Shown: positions 1-7,999, counted from the stretch's first letter. The stretch: DNA of 17,781 nt from DATAFO01 sp046728935 (GCA_046728935.1 JBKPFS010000026.1:1-17781), one strand, 5' to 3'. The notes: generated from the letters alone by a model not told the origin. Program-made: numbers and translations.

Positions 1-984
1 CCCGAAGGTGACCACCTTGGTGACCTTGCCCTCCAGCTCGTCGCCGACGCGGTAGGTGTCGATGACCCGCTGCCACGGGTCCTCCTGCGTCTGCTTGAGG
101 CCGAGCGAGATGCGCTGGCGCTCGCGGTCGATGTCGAGCACCTTCACCCGCACGGTCTCGCCGATCGAGAGCACCTCCGAGGGGTGGTTGACGTGGCTCC
201 AAGAGAGCTCCGAGATGTGGATCAGCCCGTCGATGCCCTCGAGGTCGACGAAGGCGCCGAAGTCGACGATGTTCGAGATCTTGCCCTCGACCACCATTCC
301 GGGCCGGAGGCGGCCGAGGATCTGCTCGCGGACCTCCTTGCGCTCCTCCTCGAGCACGGCGCGACGCGAGAGCACCACGTTGTTGCGGCTCCGGTTGAGC
401 TCGATCACCTTGCACTCGAGGGTCTGGCCCCTGAACTCGTCCAGGTTGTGGACGCGGCGGATGTCGACCAGCGAGGCGGGCAGGAAGCCGCGCACCCCGA
501 GGTCGAGGATCAGGCCGCCCTTGACGACCTCGATCACCAGGCCCTCGACCGGCTCGCCCGACTCCGCGGCGGCCTCGATCCGGCGCCACGCCTTCTCGAA
601 CCGGGCCCGCTTCTTCGACAGCAGGAGCCGGCCCTCCTGGTCCTCCTTGGTGAGCACCAAGGCGTCGACGTGCTCGCCCAGCGAAACCTCGTCGGCGGGA
701 TCCACCGAGCGGCGAATCGAGAGCTCGCCGGCGGGGATCACCCCCTCCGACTTGTAGCCGATGTCGACCAGGACCTCGTCCTTGTCGATCCGGACGACCT
801 CACCGCTGACGACGTCGCCCTCCTCAAAGGGCTTGATCGTCGCGTCGTAGTTGGGGACCAGCCTCCCGTCCTGCTCGATCAGGAGGTCGTTCGTGGCGCC
901 GCCCGGCCCGTTGGCCGGCGGCGCGGGCGTACTCGCTTCGCCGCTCTCCGGAGCAGCCTCTGTCGTTGTATCCGCGGCGGACAC
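1..984 (-). CDS. rpsA: 30S ribosomal protein S1, 3' end beyond window
   Basis: Translating the minus strand gives 328 codons, open to the left edge, that read as tandem S1 (OB-fold) RNA-binding repeats. Repeat 1 is near residues 40-105 (EGDVVSGEVVRIDKDEVLVD), repeat 2 near 125-190 (ending in LSRRAVLEEER), repeat 3 near 210-280 (VDFGAFVDLEGIDGLIHISE, then the typical ISLGLKQ), and repeat 4 starts at about 295 (ELEGKVTKVVTFG) and is cut off. S1 binds mRNA on the 30S subunit and helps translation initiation. The N-terminus is Ala/Pro/Gly-rich and probably disordered. I chose GTG at 984 because it is the first standard start codon in frame. A CTG at 1002, with GAAGGG about 6 nt upstream, could extend the protein by six residues. 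Only about 30 bp separate it from the divergent gene at 1015. Confidence 0.93.
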   Translation of the reverse strand, partial: MSAADTTTEAAPESGEASTPAPPANGPGGATNDLLIEQDGRLVPNYDATIKPFEEGDVVSGEVVRIDKDEVLVDIGYKSEGVIPAGELSIRRSVDPADEVSLGEHVDALVLTKEDQEGRLLLSKKRARFEKAWRRIEAAAESGEPVEGLVIEVVKGGLILDLGVRGFLPASLVDIRRVHNLDEFRGQTLECKVIELNRSRNNVVLSRRAVLEEERKEVREQILGRLRPGMVVEGKISNIVDFGAFVDLEGIDGLIHISELSWSHVNHPSEVLSIGETVRVKVLDIDRERQRISLGLKQTQEDPWQRVIDTYRVGDELEGKVTKVVTFG

Positions 985-1014
985 GGCGGCGAATGATGGC
1001 AGACTTGACCCTTC

Positions 1015-2292
1015 GTGCCTGAGCGACGGACAAAGCGCGGCGATCAGCGCACCCCCCTCGCAGGCGAGCATGACGTGCTCATCTGCGGGGCCAGCTTCGC
1101 GGGCCTCACGGTGGCCCGCGAGCTTGCCGGGAGCGGCGCCGACGTGCTCGTCATCGACCGGTATGAGATCGGCGAGCGCCAGACCTCCGCCTGCGCGGCG
1201 CCGACGGCCTGGCTCGAGACGATGGGCCTCGGGCCATCGATGCGGCAGAGCTTCGACACGCTGGTCATCCACACCCCGCACACGACGGCGAGGATGCGCC
1301 TGCCGTGGACCTTCTCGACCTTCGACTACCGCGAGCTGTGCGAGTTGCTGTGGGCCCAGTGCGAGGCGGAGTTCGAGACGGCGACGGTGCGTGGGCGGGT
1401 CGCCACAAACCCTGCCGCCCCCGGACGCGGGAGCAGCATGGAAATGCCCGAGGCGAAGGCCGAGGGCAAGGTGTTCCAGGCGGGAGCAGAGGAGGCGGCA
1501 GGCAATGATTCGGAGCAGCCGGCGGGCATTTGTGTTCAGACGGACCGAGGCGTGCTGTCGGCCCCCCTGGTGGTCGACGCGCTCGGCTGGCGGCGCGTGC
1601 TCGCAGCGGACGGAGAGGGCTTTCAGCCACCCGAGGCGCCGCTCTCGCGCGGGCTCGAGGTCCATCCCCACGGGGCCGGAGAGGAGCTCGAGATCTGGAT
1701 CGATCGCCGCTACGTCCCCGCCGGCTACTCGTGGAGCTTCCCCGCCACCGACGAGGTCCGCGTGGGCGTCGGCTCTTTCGACCCCCGCTTCCACGTGAAG
1801 CAGCCCACCGTGCGCCTCGCGGACGACCTCGGGCGGGAGGCGGTGCGCTACCAGGGCAACTGGATCCCTCACAAGCTCCGAGCGGCGACCGAGAGCGACG
1901 TCTTCTTCGTCGGCGACTCGGCGGGCCACTGCCTGCCGCTGACCGCGGAGGGGATCCGGACCGCGTTCTACTTCGGGATCGCCTGCGGCCGCGAGCTGCG
2001 CGCCGCGGTCGAGGGCCACTCGAGCCGCGACCGCGCCCTGGGGCGCTACCAGCGCTTCTCCGACTCACACGAAGGGAAGTTCCGCTGGATGCTCCGCACC
2101 CAGCGCGCGGTGCCCCGCGTGCCCCCGAGGCTGCTCGCCTTCGCTCTCAACCGCATGGAGCGCAGGCGCTTCGTCCACTGGTCGTTCGACCACTACCTGA
2201 ACATCGCGCCGCCGAGCTTCGCCCGCGCTAGCGGACAACCAGGTACGTCCCGGCCAGCAGAAGCGCGACTCCCAGCACTCGCTCGGCGCTGA
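1015..2292 (+). CDS. FAD-dependent oxidoreductase, geranylgeranyl reductase-like
   Basis: This 425-aa protein has the layout of the flavoprotein monooxygenase/geranylgeranyl reductase superfamily. An N-terminal Rossmann strand-loop (VLICGASFAG, residues 21-30) binds FAD and ends in an acidic ribose-binding residue (VIDRYEIG). A middle strand carries VVDALGWRR, and the C-terminal FAD motif is VFFVGDSAGHCLPLTAEGI (296-314). The substrate is unknown; the family reduces isoprenoid or polyketide-like double bonds, or hydroxylates. The start is GTG. Two oddities stand out. Residues about 130-172 form an Ala/Gly/Glu/Ser-rich insert between the usual secondary elements. The last ~20 residues (405-425) are Pro/Ala/Arg-rich and encoded antisense to the end of the next gene, so the original stop may have been lost. 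The superfamily call is firm; the reaction is not. Confidence 0.8.
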   Translation: MPERRTKRGDQRTPLAGEHDVLICGASFAGLTVARELAGSGADVLVIDRYEIGERQTSACAAPTAWLETMGLGPSMRQSFDTLVIHTPHTTARMRLPWTFSTFDYRELCELLWAQCEAEFETATVRGRVATNPAAPGRGSSMEMPEAKAEGKVFQAGAEEAAGNDSEQPAGICVQTDRGVLSAPLVVDALGWRRVLAADGEGFQPPEAPLSRGLEVHPHGAGEELEIWIDRRYVPAGYSWSFPATDEVRVGVGSFDPRFHVKQPTVRLADDLGREAVRYQGNWIPHKLRAATESDVFFVGDSAGHCLPLTAEGIRTAFYFGIACGRELRAAVEGHSSRDRALGRYQRFSDSHEGKFRWMLRTQRAVPRVPPRLLAFALNRMERRRFVHWSFDHYLNIAPPSFARASGQPGTSRPAEARLPALARR

Positions 2293-2665
2293 TCGGCGTC
2301 TCCTCCAGGCCGAGGATGCCAAGCCGGTCGAGAACGACTGACGCGGTCAGCTGGCCGGTGATCGTCGCCGCAGCGACGCCGCCGGCGCCGATCTCGCTCA
2401 CCGTAACCAGGGCCGTGAACACGTACGCCGCCCCGAGCACGCCGCCCAGGAGGTAGTACCAGGCGACGTCGAACGTGGACTCGACGCCGCCGAGCTTGCC
2501 GCTGAGCGCGACGATCGCCAAGAGCAGCAGCGTGCCCACGGCGAACGACACCAGGGCTGCGGCCATGTTGCCCGTCGCCCTGCCGAGCCCCGCGTTGATG
2601 GCCGGCTGTAGCGCGATCAGCCCGCCCACGGCCGCCATCAGGATCACAGCGACGCCCCGATCCAT
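2228..2665 (-). CDS. YdcZ/DUF606 family DMT-type small membrane transporter
   Basis: This 145-aa, very hydrophobic protein has about five predicted membrane helices and the family's typical small size. It begins MDRGVAVILMAAVGGLIALQ and carries the conserved stretch ATITGQLTASVVLDRLGILG, which I recognise from the YdcZ (DUF606) branch of the drug/metabolite transporter superfamily. Some members work as pairs; here only one is present. Its substrate cannot be predicted. The ATG at 2665 is preferred because it lies 5 nt after the polA stop (TAG-CGCAC-ATG) and gives the usual family length; a longer reading frame overlapping polA begins at 2746 but has an Arg-rich N-terminus without family character. 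It is probably translated from the polA transcript. Its 3' end overlaps the convergent oxidoreductase gene by 65 bp. Confidence 0.82.
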   Translation of the reverse strand: MDRGVAVILMAAVGGLIALQPAINAGLGRATGNMAAALVSFAVGTLLLLAIVALSGKLGGVESTFDVAWYYLLGGVLGAAYVFTALVTVSEIGAGGVAAATITGQLTASVVLDRLGILGLEETPISAERVLGVALLLAGTYLVVR

Positions 2666-2670
2666 GTGCG

Positions 2671-5325
2671 CTATTTCGCCGCGAGCCAGTCGCGTCCGAC
2701 GCCCACGTCGACCGCCAAGGGCGGGTCGAGCTCGAAGGCAGCGCACATCTCGCGCTTCACCAGCTCACCGGCATCGTCCATCTCCGCGGTCGGCCCCTCG
2801 AAGAGGAGCTCGTCGTGGATCTGGAGCACGAGCTCGGTCTCCATCCCCGCCTCGGCCAGCGCGCGGTGACAGCGCACCATGGCCACCTTGATGATGTCGG
2901 CGGCGCTGCCCTGAACCACCGTGCTCACCGCGAGCCGTTCGCCCAGGAGACGCCGCTGGCGCTGGCTGGAGCGGAGCTCGGGAATGCGGCGTCGGCGGCC
3001 CATCAGCGTGCTCACGAAGCCCTCCCTCTCGGCCCGCTCGATCGTCTCGTCGATGAACCGCTTCACCGCCGGAAAGCGCTCGAAGTAGCGAGCGATGTAG
3101 ACGGTCGCCTCTTCGCGGGAGATCTGCAGCCGGTCCGCGAGCCCGAACGCCGACAGGCCGTAGGCGATGCCGTAGTTGACCATCTTGGCCTTCGAGCGTT
3201 CTGCGGCCCCGATCGCCGCGGGGTCGGCCCCGACGATGCCGGCGGCGGTCTCGGCGTGAACGTCCTCGCCGGACTCGAAGATCTCGCGCAGCACGTCCTC
3301 GCCGGCGACGTGGGCGAGGACCCGCAGCTCGACCTGGTTGTAGTCGGCCGAGAGCAGGCGCTTGCCGCGCCCGGCGACGAAGCAGGAGCGCACGGGACGA
3401 CTGACGTCGGAGCGAATCGGGATGTTCTGCATGTTGGGGTCGGTGCTTGAAAGCCGCCCCGTGGTCGTCGCAACTTGATTGATGGTGGTGTGGATGCGCT
3501 TGGTCTCCGGGTCGATGAACCCTGGAAGCGCGTCCAGGTAGGTGCTCTTGAGCTTTGTCAGCTCACGCCAGCGCTCCACCTTGGGCACGATCTCGTGCTC
3601 ATCGCGGATCTGGGCGAGGACGCGGGCGTCGGTGGAGAAGCCGGTCTTGCCGCGACGCTTCTTGGTCAGCCCGAGCTCGTTGAACAGAACCTCGGCCAGC
3701 TGCCCCGGAGAGCCGATCGTGAACTCGTGCCCGGCGAGCTTGTAGACGTCGGCCTCAAGCTGACTGATTTCGTCAGCCATCCCTGCCCCGATCTCCGCCA
3801 GGCGCTTGTCGTCGAGCTTGACGCCGCGCCGCTCCATCTCGGCAAGGACCTCGATCAGCGGCATCTCGACCTCCTCGAGCAGCGACTGCAGGCCCCACTC
3901 GGACAGGCGATCGCGCTGGCGGCCGGCGAGCTCGTGCGCGAGCCGGGCGTCGACGGCGGGGTCTCCCGGCACGTCGCCCTCCTCGGCCGCCAGGGACAGC
4001 TGGCCCTCGTCGGTGCCCGCCGGGGCCGCCGCGAGGCCGGCGTCCGCGGCCAGCTCGTGCAGGTCGTAGGTTCGCCGCGCAGGGTCGATCAGGTAGGCGG
4101 CGACCATGGTGTCGTAGCTCAGGTCCAGGTTTCCCGGCCCGGTGACCGCAAGCAGGCCCTTGCCGGCGGGGCCGCCGAGCCCCTTGAGGTCGTGCGCGAG
4201 CAGCGGTCGCCCGCGTAGCTGCTCGCCGAGCGTCGCCAGATCATCGGCCGGGCCGGTGACGACCCTCTTCCCGTCGCTGCCCGCCCACCGTCCGCCGGCG
4301 ATCGCGATCGCGATCTGGCCCTGTGCGAGGTCGGCCGGCGTGCCCTCGACCGCCTCGACCTCGATCGTCTCCTCGACCGCGCGACCGGGCAGAACCTCGT
4401 CCCACTCCTCGTCGAGACGCTGGATGACCGCGCGAAGCTCGAACTGGGCGGCGACGTCGCGCAGCTTCGAGCGATCGGGGGCGGACCGGGCCTCCGCCGC
4501 GATGTCGATGTCCACCTCCACGTCGTCCTTCAGCGTCGCAAGCCGCTTGGAGATTCGAGCGTCCTCCGCGTGCTCGATGAGGTTCTCCTTGCGCTTCGCG
4601 CCGGAGATCTCCTCCACCGAGTCGAGCACGTTCTCGAGCGAGCCGAAGCGCTGGAGAAGCTCGGCGGCGGTCTTGTCGCCGATCCCGGGGACTCCCGGGA
4701 TGTTGTCGGAGGTGTCCCCCTTGAGGCCGATCAGGTCGGTGACCAGCTCGGCGGGCACGCCGTAGCGCTCGACCACGCCCTCGGCGTCGTAGACCCTCGT
4801 GTCGGTGATCCCGCGCGAGGTGGTCATAACCCGAACGCCGTCGCGGACGAGCTGGTAGACGTCGCGATCGCCGGAGACGATCATCACCGGGGTCCCGGCG
4901 TCGCGCGCGCGCCGGGTCAGGGTCGCGATCACGTCGTCGGCCTCGTAGCCCTCAACCGAGATGTTCTTGAACCCGAACGCCTCCGCCAGCGGCGCGAGGT
5001 GGGACCACTGCTCCCTGAGCAGGTCGGGGCGCGGCTTGCGCTGCGACTTGTACTCGGGGTAGACGTTCTCCCGCCCGGACCAGCCCTTGTCCCAGGCGAC
5101 GATCACCGCCCGTGGGTTGTGATCGATCAGCAGCTTCGCCATCATCGAGGCGAAGCCATAGATCGCGTTCGTGGGACGGCCATCGGCGGTTGCGATCGAC
5201 TCGGGCAGGGCGAAGAAAGCGCGGTAGGCGAGCGAGTTGCCGTCGATCAGGAACAGCTCGTCCTCGACCTGGACGGCCTCGCTCGGCGCCTTCCCGGTCT
5301 TCCGCTTCTCCTTCGTCGCGGGCAC
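2671..5325 (-). CDS. polA: DNA polymerase I
   Basis: This 884-aa protein fills gaps and removes RNA primers in replication and repair. The N-terminal 5' nuclease (about 21-305) has LFLIDGNSLAYRAFFAL, GYEADDVIATL, VSGDRDVYQLV and the helix-hairpin-helix GVPGIGDKTA. The central exonuclease-like domain (about 335-460) lacks the DxE, Asp and YxxxD residues of active proofreading. The polymerase domain has motif A (LLSADYNQVELRVLAH, D661), motif B (KAKMVNYGIAYGLSAFG) and motif C (LQIHDELLF, D838). In the O-helix the residue equivalent to Phe762 of E. coli Pol I is Tyr718, the form that tolerates dideoxynucleotides. The start is GTG at 5325: an ATG 4 nt upstream is out of frame. It diverges from the malic enzyme gene and is followed by a YdcZ-type gene. 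Confidence 0.97.
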   Translation of the reverse strand: MPATKEKRKTGKAPSEAVQVEDELFLIDGNSLAYRAFFALPESIATADGRPTNAIYGFASMMAKLLIDHNPRAVIVAWDKGWSGRENVYPEYKSQRKPRPDLLREQWSHLAPLAEAFGFKNISVEGYEADDVIATLTRRARDAGTPVMIVSGDRDVYQLVRDGVRVMTTSRGITDTRVYDAEGVVERYGVPAELVTDLIGLKGDTSDNIPGVPGIGDKTAAELLQRFGSLENVLDSVEEISGAKRKENLIEHAEDARISKRLATLKDDVEVDIDIAAEARSAPDRSKLRDVAAQFELRAVIQRLDEEWDEVLPGRAVEETIEVEAVEGTPADLAQGQIAIAIAGGRWAGSDGKRVVTGPADDLATLGEQLRGRPLLAHDLKGLGGPAGKGLLAVTGPGNLDLSYDTMVAAYLIDPARRTYDLHELAADAGLAAAPAGTDEGQLSLAAEEGDVPGDPAVDARLAHELAGRQRDRLSEWGLQSLLEEVEMPLIEVLAEMERRGVKLDDKRLAEIGAGMADEISQLEADVYKLAGHEFTIGSPGQLAEVLFNELGLTKKRRGKTGFSTDARVLAQIRDEHEIVPKVERWRELTKLKSTYLDALPGFIDPETKRIHTTINQVATTTGRLSSTDPNMQNIPIRSDVSRPVRSCFVAGRGKRLLSADYNQVELRVLAHVAGEDVLREIFESGEDVHAETAAGIVGADPAAIGAAERSKAKMVNYGIAYGLSAFGLADRLQISREEATVYIARYFERFPAVKRFIDETIERAEREGFVSTLMGRRRRIPELRSSQRQRRLLGERLAVSTVVQGSAADIIKVAMVRCHRALAEAGMETELVLQIHDELLFEGPTAEMDDAGELVKREMCAAFELDPPLAVDVGVGRDWLAAK

Positions 5326-5331
5326 ACATTG

Positions 5332-5337
5332 ATCTTA
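5332..5337 (-). promoter_or_regulatory. Candidate leaderless -10 box of polA
   Basis: The minus strand reads TAAGAT, ending 6 nt before the GTG start of polA. Transcription would begin at or next to the start codon, and no Shine-Dalgarno sequence is present. No convincing -35 is visible. The match is the loose TANNNT consensus, supported by similar placement at three or four other genes in this window. Confidence 0.42.
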
Positions 5338-5408
5338 GGTGCGGGCCCGGCTCGCTCCCTGGCCCGCCGACGGCCGACGCCGCGTAGGAGCTGGGCGCGG
5401 GCCGCACC
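5338..5408. repeat. Short spaced inverted repeat between polA and malic enzyme promoters
   Basis: GGTGCGGGCCC at 5338-5348 is repeated in inverted orientation at 5399-5408 (GGGCCGCACC, one G shorter). The arms are separated by about 50 bp inside the 109-bp divergent gap. The left arm abuts the polA -10 candidate and the right arm ends 11 bp before that of the malic enzyme. It could be an operator pair, or chance in GC-rich DNA. Confidence 0.25.
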
Positions 5409-5419
5409 AGACCGCTGCC

Positions 5420-5425
5420 TATGAT
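5420..5425 (+). promoter_or_regulatory. Candidate leaderless -10 box of malic enzyme gene
   Basis: TATGAT, one mismatch from TATAAT, ends 9 nt before the ATG at 5435. With normal spacing, transcription would start within a few nucleotides of the ATG, giving an almost leaderless mRNA. There is no good ribosome-binding site and no clear -35. This supports ATG 5435 over upstream in-frame alternatives. Confidence 0.5.
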
Positions 5426-5434
5426 GCGGCGCCC

Positions 5435-6895
5435 ATGGCCACGCCCCCAGCTCAGGCTCAGTTCTCGGTCACGGTGAGGGTCGAGCTCGACGCGCGGCAG
5501 GAGCCGCTGGGGAAGCTGACGGCGGCGATCGCCGAGGCCGGCGGCGCGCTTCAGGGCGTCGACCTGGTGCCCGGCGCCGGCAGCGAGGGCAAGCGGGTGC
5601 GCGAGTTCACCGTCGATGCCCGCGACCAGGCGCATTGGGAGCAGATCCTGCGCGCGATCGGCGGGACGCGCGGCGCGCGGGTCCTCGACTACGTCGATCG
5701 CACGCTCGCGATGCACCGCGGTGGCAAGATCGAGCAGCACAACAAGTTCCCCCTGAAGACGCGGGACGACCTCTCGATGGCCTACACGCCCGGTGTGGCG
5801 CGGGTCTGCAACGAGATCGCGGTCGACCGGGCGAAGGCGTTCGAGTACACGATCAAGCGCAACACGGTCGCGGTGGTCTCTGACGGCAGCGCCGTGCTCG
5901 GCCTCGGCGATATCGGGCCCGAGGCCGCGATGCCGGTGATGGAGGGCAAGGCGATGCTGTTCAAGGAGTTCGCCGAGGTCGACGCCTTCCCCATCTGCCT
6001 CGACACCCGCGACCCGGACGGGATCGTCGAAGCCGTCCGCCTGCTGGCGCCGACGTTCGGCGGGATCAACCTCGAGGACATCTCCGCCCCGCGCTGCTTC
6101 TACATCGAGGAGCGGTTGAAGGAGGAGCTCGATATCCCGGTCTTCCACGACGACCAGCACGGAACCGCGGTGGTGACGATGGCGGCGCTCTTCAACGCTC
6201 TGAAGATCGTCGGCAAGCGGCTCGAGGACTTGCGGGTGCTGATGCTCGGGCTGGGCGCGGCCGGCGTCGCCGTGACCAAGATGATGCTCGCCTCCGGCGT
6301 GACGAACATCATCGGCTGCGACCGTCGGGGGGCGCTGTCGACCGAGCGCGAGGACTACGCCTCCGGGGAGATGACCGAGATCAAGCGCTGGTACTCGGAG
6401 AACTCGAATCCCGAGAAGCTGATGGGACCGCCCGGCGATGTGATCGAGGGCTGTGATCTGTTCGTCGGCGTCTCGGGCCCCGGGTTGATCACGGCCGAGG
6501 ACCTCCAGAAGATGGCCGACGACGCGATCGCCTTCGCGATGGCGAACCCGAATCCCGAGGTAACGCCCGAGGAGGCCGAGCCCTACGTGCGGATCATGGC
6601 CACGGGGCGCTCCGACTATCCGAACCAGATCAACAACGTGCTCTGCTTCCCCGGGATCTTCCGCGGCGCGCTGGACGCCGGGGCACCGCGAATCACCGAG
6701 CAGATGAAGCTCGCCGCGGCGACGGGGATCGCGGAGGTCGTGAGCGAGGACGACTTGAGCGAGGACTACATCATCCCCAGCGTGTTCGATCGCGACGTCG
6801 CGCCCGCGGTCGCCGCCGCAGTCGTCGAGGAGGCGCGACGGGCGGGCATCGCCCGGGTCTCCGAGGAGACTGGGACCTTCTCCACGGTCGAGTAG
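5435..6895 (+). CDS. Malic enzyme (NAD(P)-dependent) with N-terminal ACT-like domain
   Basis: This 486-aa cytosolic enzyme oxidatively decarboxylates malate to pyruvate. Residues about 10-85 form an ACT-like regulatory domain (FSVTVRVELD...EFTVDARDQAHWEQIL). The catalytic part has the malic signature SMAYTPGVARVC with Tyr117, EGKAMLFKEF with Lys172, metal ligands in NLEDISAPR and FHDDQHGT, the NAD(P)-binding loop LGLGAAG (271-277), and the closing AMANPNPEV and NQINNVLCFPGIFRGALDA. It lacks the phosphotransacetylase domain of MaeB-type enzymes. The ACT domain implies allosteric control by a small ligand, which I cannot identify. Cofactor preference is not decided by sequence alone. ATG 5435 was chosen because the upstream frame (from 5339) is Arg/Ala-rich linker and a good -10 lies inside it. 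The next gene follows 28 bp later. Confidence 0.93.
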   Translation: MATPPAQAQFSVTVRVELDARQEPLGKLTAAIAEAGGALQGVDLVPGAGSEGKRVREFTVDARDQAHWEQILRAIGGTRGARVLDYVDRTLAMHRGGKIEQHNKFPLKTRDDLSMAYTPGVARVCNEIAVDRAKAFEYTIKRNTVAVVSDGSAVLGLGDIGPEAAMPVMEGKAMLFKEFAEVDAFPICLDTRDPDGIVEAVRLLAPTFGGINLEDISAPRCFYIEERLKEELDIPVFHDDQHGTAVVTMAALFNALKIVGKRLEDLRVLMLGLGAAGVAVTKMMLASGVTNIIGCDRRGALSTEREDYASGEMTEIKRWYSENSNPEKLMGPPGDVIEGCDLFVGVSGPGLITAEDLQKMADDAIAFAMANPNPEVTPEEAEPYVRIMATGRSDYPNQINNVLCFPGIFRGALDAGAPRITEQMKLAAATGIAEVVSEDDLSEDYIIPSVFDRDVAPAVAAAVVEEARRAGIARVSEETGTFSTVE

Positions 6896-6923
6896 CCCGG
6901 CGGCACAGGGGTAGAGAGCGGGA

Positions 6924-7835
6924 ATGCGAGTCCTCGTCACCGGCGCCAGCGGGATGATCGGATCGGCGGTCTGCGACGCCCTGCTCGCCCGGGGCGACGA
7001 GGTGGTCGGGCTCAGTCGTGACCCGGACCACGCAAGGGGCACGAACCCGACCGTCGCCTGGCACGCCTGGAACCCGGCCTCCGAGCGTCCGCCCGAGGTC
7101 GCCTTCGACGGCGTCGACGCGGTGGTCAACGTGATCGGCGAGGAGATCAACCAGCGCCTCACGCGCGAGGCCAAGCAGCGGATCCGCGACAGCCGCGTGC
7201 GCTCGACGAAGAACCTGGTCGACGGAATCGCCGCCCAGAGCGAGAGGCCGAGGGTCATGGTGAGCCAGTCCGCCGTCGGCTACTACGGCGACCAGGGCGA
7301 GGCCGTGATCGACGAGGGCAAGCGCCGGGGCTCGGGCTTCCTCTCCGAGCTGCCCGCTGAGTGGGAGGAGGCCGCGCGCGGGGCGGAGGAGCTGGGCGTG
7401 CGGCTGGCGATCTTTCGCAGCGCCCCGGTCCTCGATCCCGACGGAGGGCTGCTTAAGCAGCTCCTCCTCCCGTTTCGGCTCGGGGTCGGCGGGCCGCTCG
7501 CCGGCGGGCGCCAGTACATGCCCTGGATCCACCGCGACGACGAGGTTGGGCTCTTCCTCTGGGCGCTGGAAAACGAGGGCGTGAGCGGGACGCTGAATGC
7601 CGCCTCGCCGAATCCGGTCACGAACCGCGAGTTCTCGAAGACGCTCGGCAAGGTGCTGCGGCGGCCCGCGGTCGCGCCGGTGCCCCGCTTCGCGATCGCG
7701 GCGCTCCGCGGCGGCGAGCTCACCGACGGGGTCCTGTGGAGCCAGCGGGTGATCCCTCGCCGGCCGCTCGACCTCGGCTACGAGTTCCGCTTCCCCGAGC
7801 TCGAGCCCGCCCTCCGCGATCTCCTCGGGCGCTAG
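6924..7835 (+). CDS. TIGR01777-family epimerase-like NAD(P)-binding protein
   Basis: This 303-aa protein belongs to the extended short-chain dehydrogenase group called TIGR01777 (YfcH-like). It has the nucleotide-binding loop VTGASGMIGSAV (residues 5-16), VNVIGEEINQRLTREAKQRI, the active-site-like SQSAVGYYGDQG, the PWIHRDDEVGLFLWAL stretch and ASPNPVTNREFSKTLG, all typical of this family, and ends in the usual EPALRDLL. Its substrate is unknown in any organism I can name with certainty. GAGAGCGGGA precedes ATG 6924 and acts as ribosome-binding site. The gene follows the malic enzyme gene by 28 bp and is probably cotranscribed. Its stop codon (TAG) is the first triplet of the large palindromic element that separates it from the convergent lipoprotein gene. 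Confidence 0.9.
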   Translation: MRVLVTGASGMIGSAVCDALLARGDEVVGLSRDPDHARGTNPTVAWHAWNPASERPPEVAFDGVDAVVNVIGEEINQRLTREAKQRIRDSRVRSTKNLVDGIAAQSERPRVMVSQSAVGYYGDQGEAVIDEGKRRGSGFLSELPAEWEEAARGAEELGVRLAIFRSAPVLDPDGGLLKQLLLPFRLGVGGPLAGGRQYMPWIHRDDEVGLFLWALENEGVSGTLNAASPNPVTNREFSKTLGKVLRRPAVAPVPRFAIAALRGGELTDGVLWSQRVIPRRPLDLGYEFRFPELEPALRDLLGR

Positions 7836-7999
7836 ATGGTTGAGTTCGAATACGCGTGTGCGCGGGGGCGTCTCAGGCCGAGCTGGGCGGTGCACGCCGC
7901 CGAAGCAGGTAGCAGCGCTACCTGCGAGGTCGCGGGTGCCGATCCAGCGACGGCATGCGGCGTCATCCGCGTGCGCGGGTATTCGGACTCAGCCATCTA
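7833..7999. repeat. 167-bp near-palindromic element filling a convergent gap (element 1)
   Basis: The whole gap between two convergent genes is one imperfect inverted repeat. The arms are 7833-7913 and 7917-7999, around a 3-nt centre AGC. The inner 9 bp pair perfectly (GCAGGTAGC/GCTACCTGC). In the outer 33 nt, 27 positions match: both ends begin TAGATGG and continue TGAGT-CGAATAC. The middle needs small gaps. Each end supplies the TAG stop of the flanking gene. Of the six outer differences, five keep G-U pairing in a plus-strand RNA. It may act as a two-way terminator, a structured RNA or a small mobile palindrome. Element 2 (16955-17116) shares its apex TAGCAGCGCTA. Confidence 0.85.

Noticed and set aside
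4952..7258. Very long (768-codon) open frame on the minus strand
   Set aside because: It is the antisense shadow of the malic enzyme and epimerase genes; the true genes there carry clear family motifs, and this frame is repetitive in D/R/H/L as GC-rich shadows are.
7841..7857. GTTCGAAT resembling a tRNA T-loop inside element 1
   Set aside because: No acceptor, D or anticodon arms can be built around it; it is part of the palindrome arm.
7833..7999. Element 1 as an IS630/Tc1-like MITE with TA target duplication
   Set aside because: TA does flank GATGG...CCATC, but element 2 lacks matching TA ends and the two sets of termini are not clearly alike, so a transposon class cannot be assigned.
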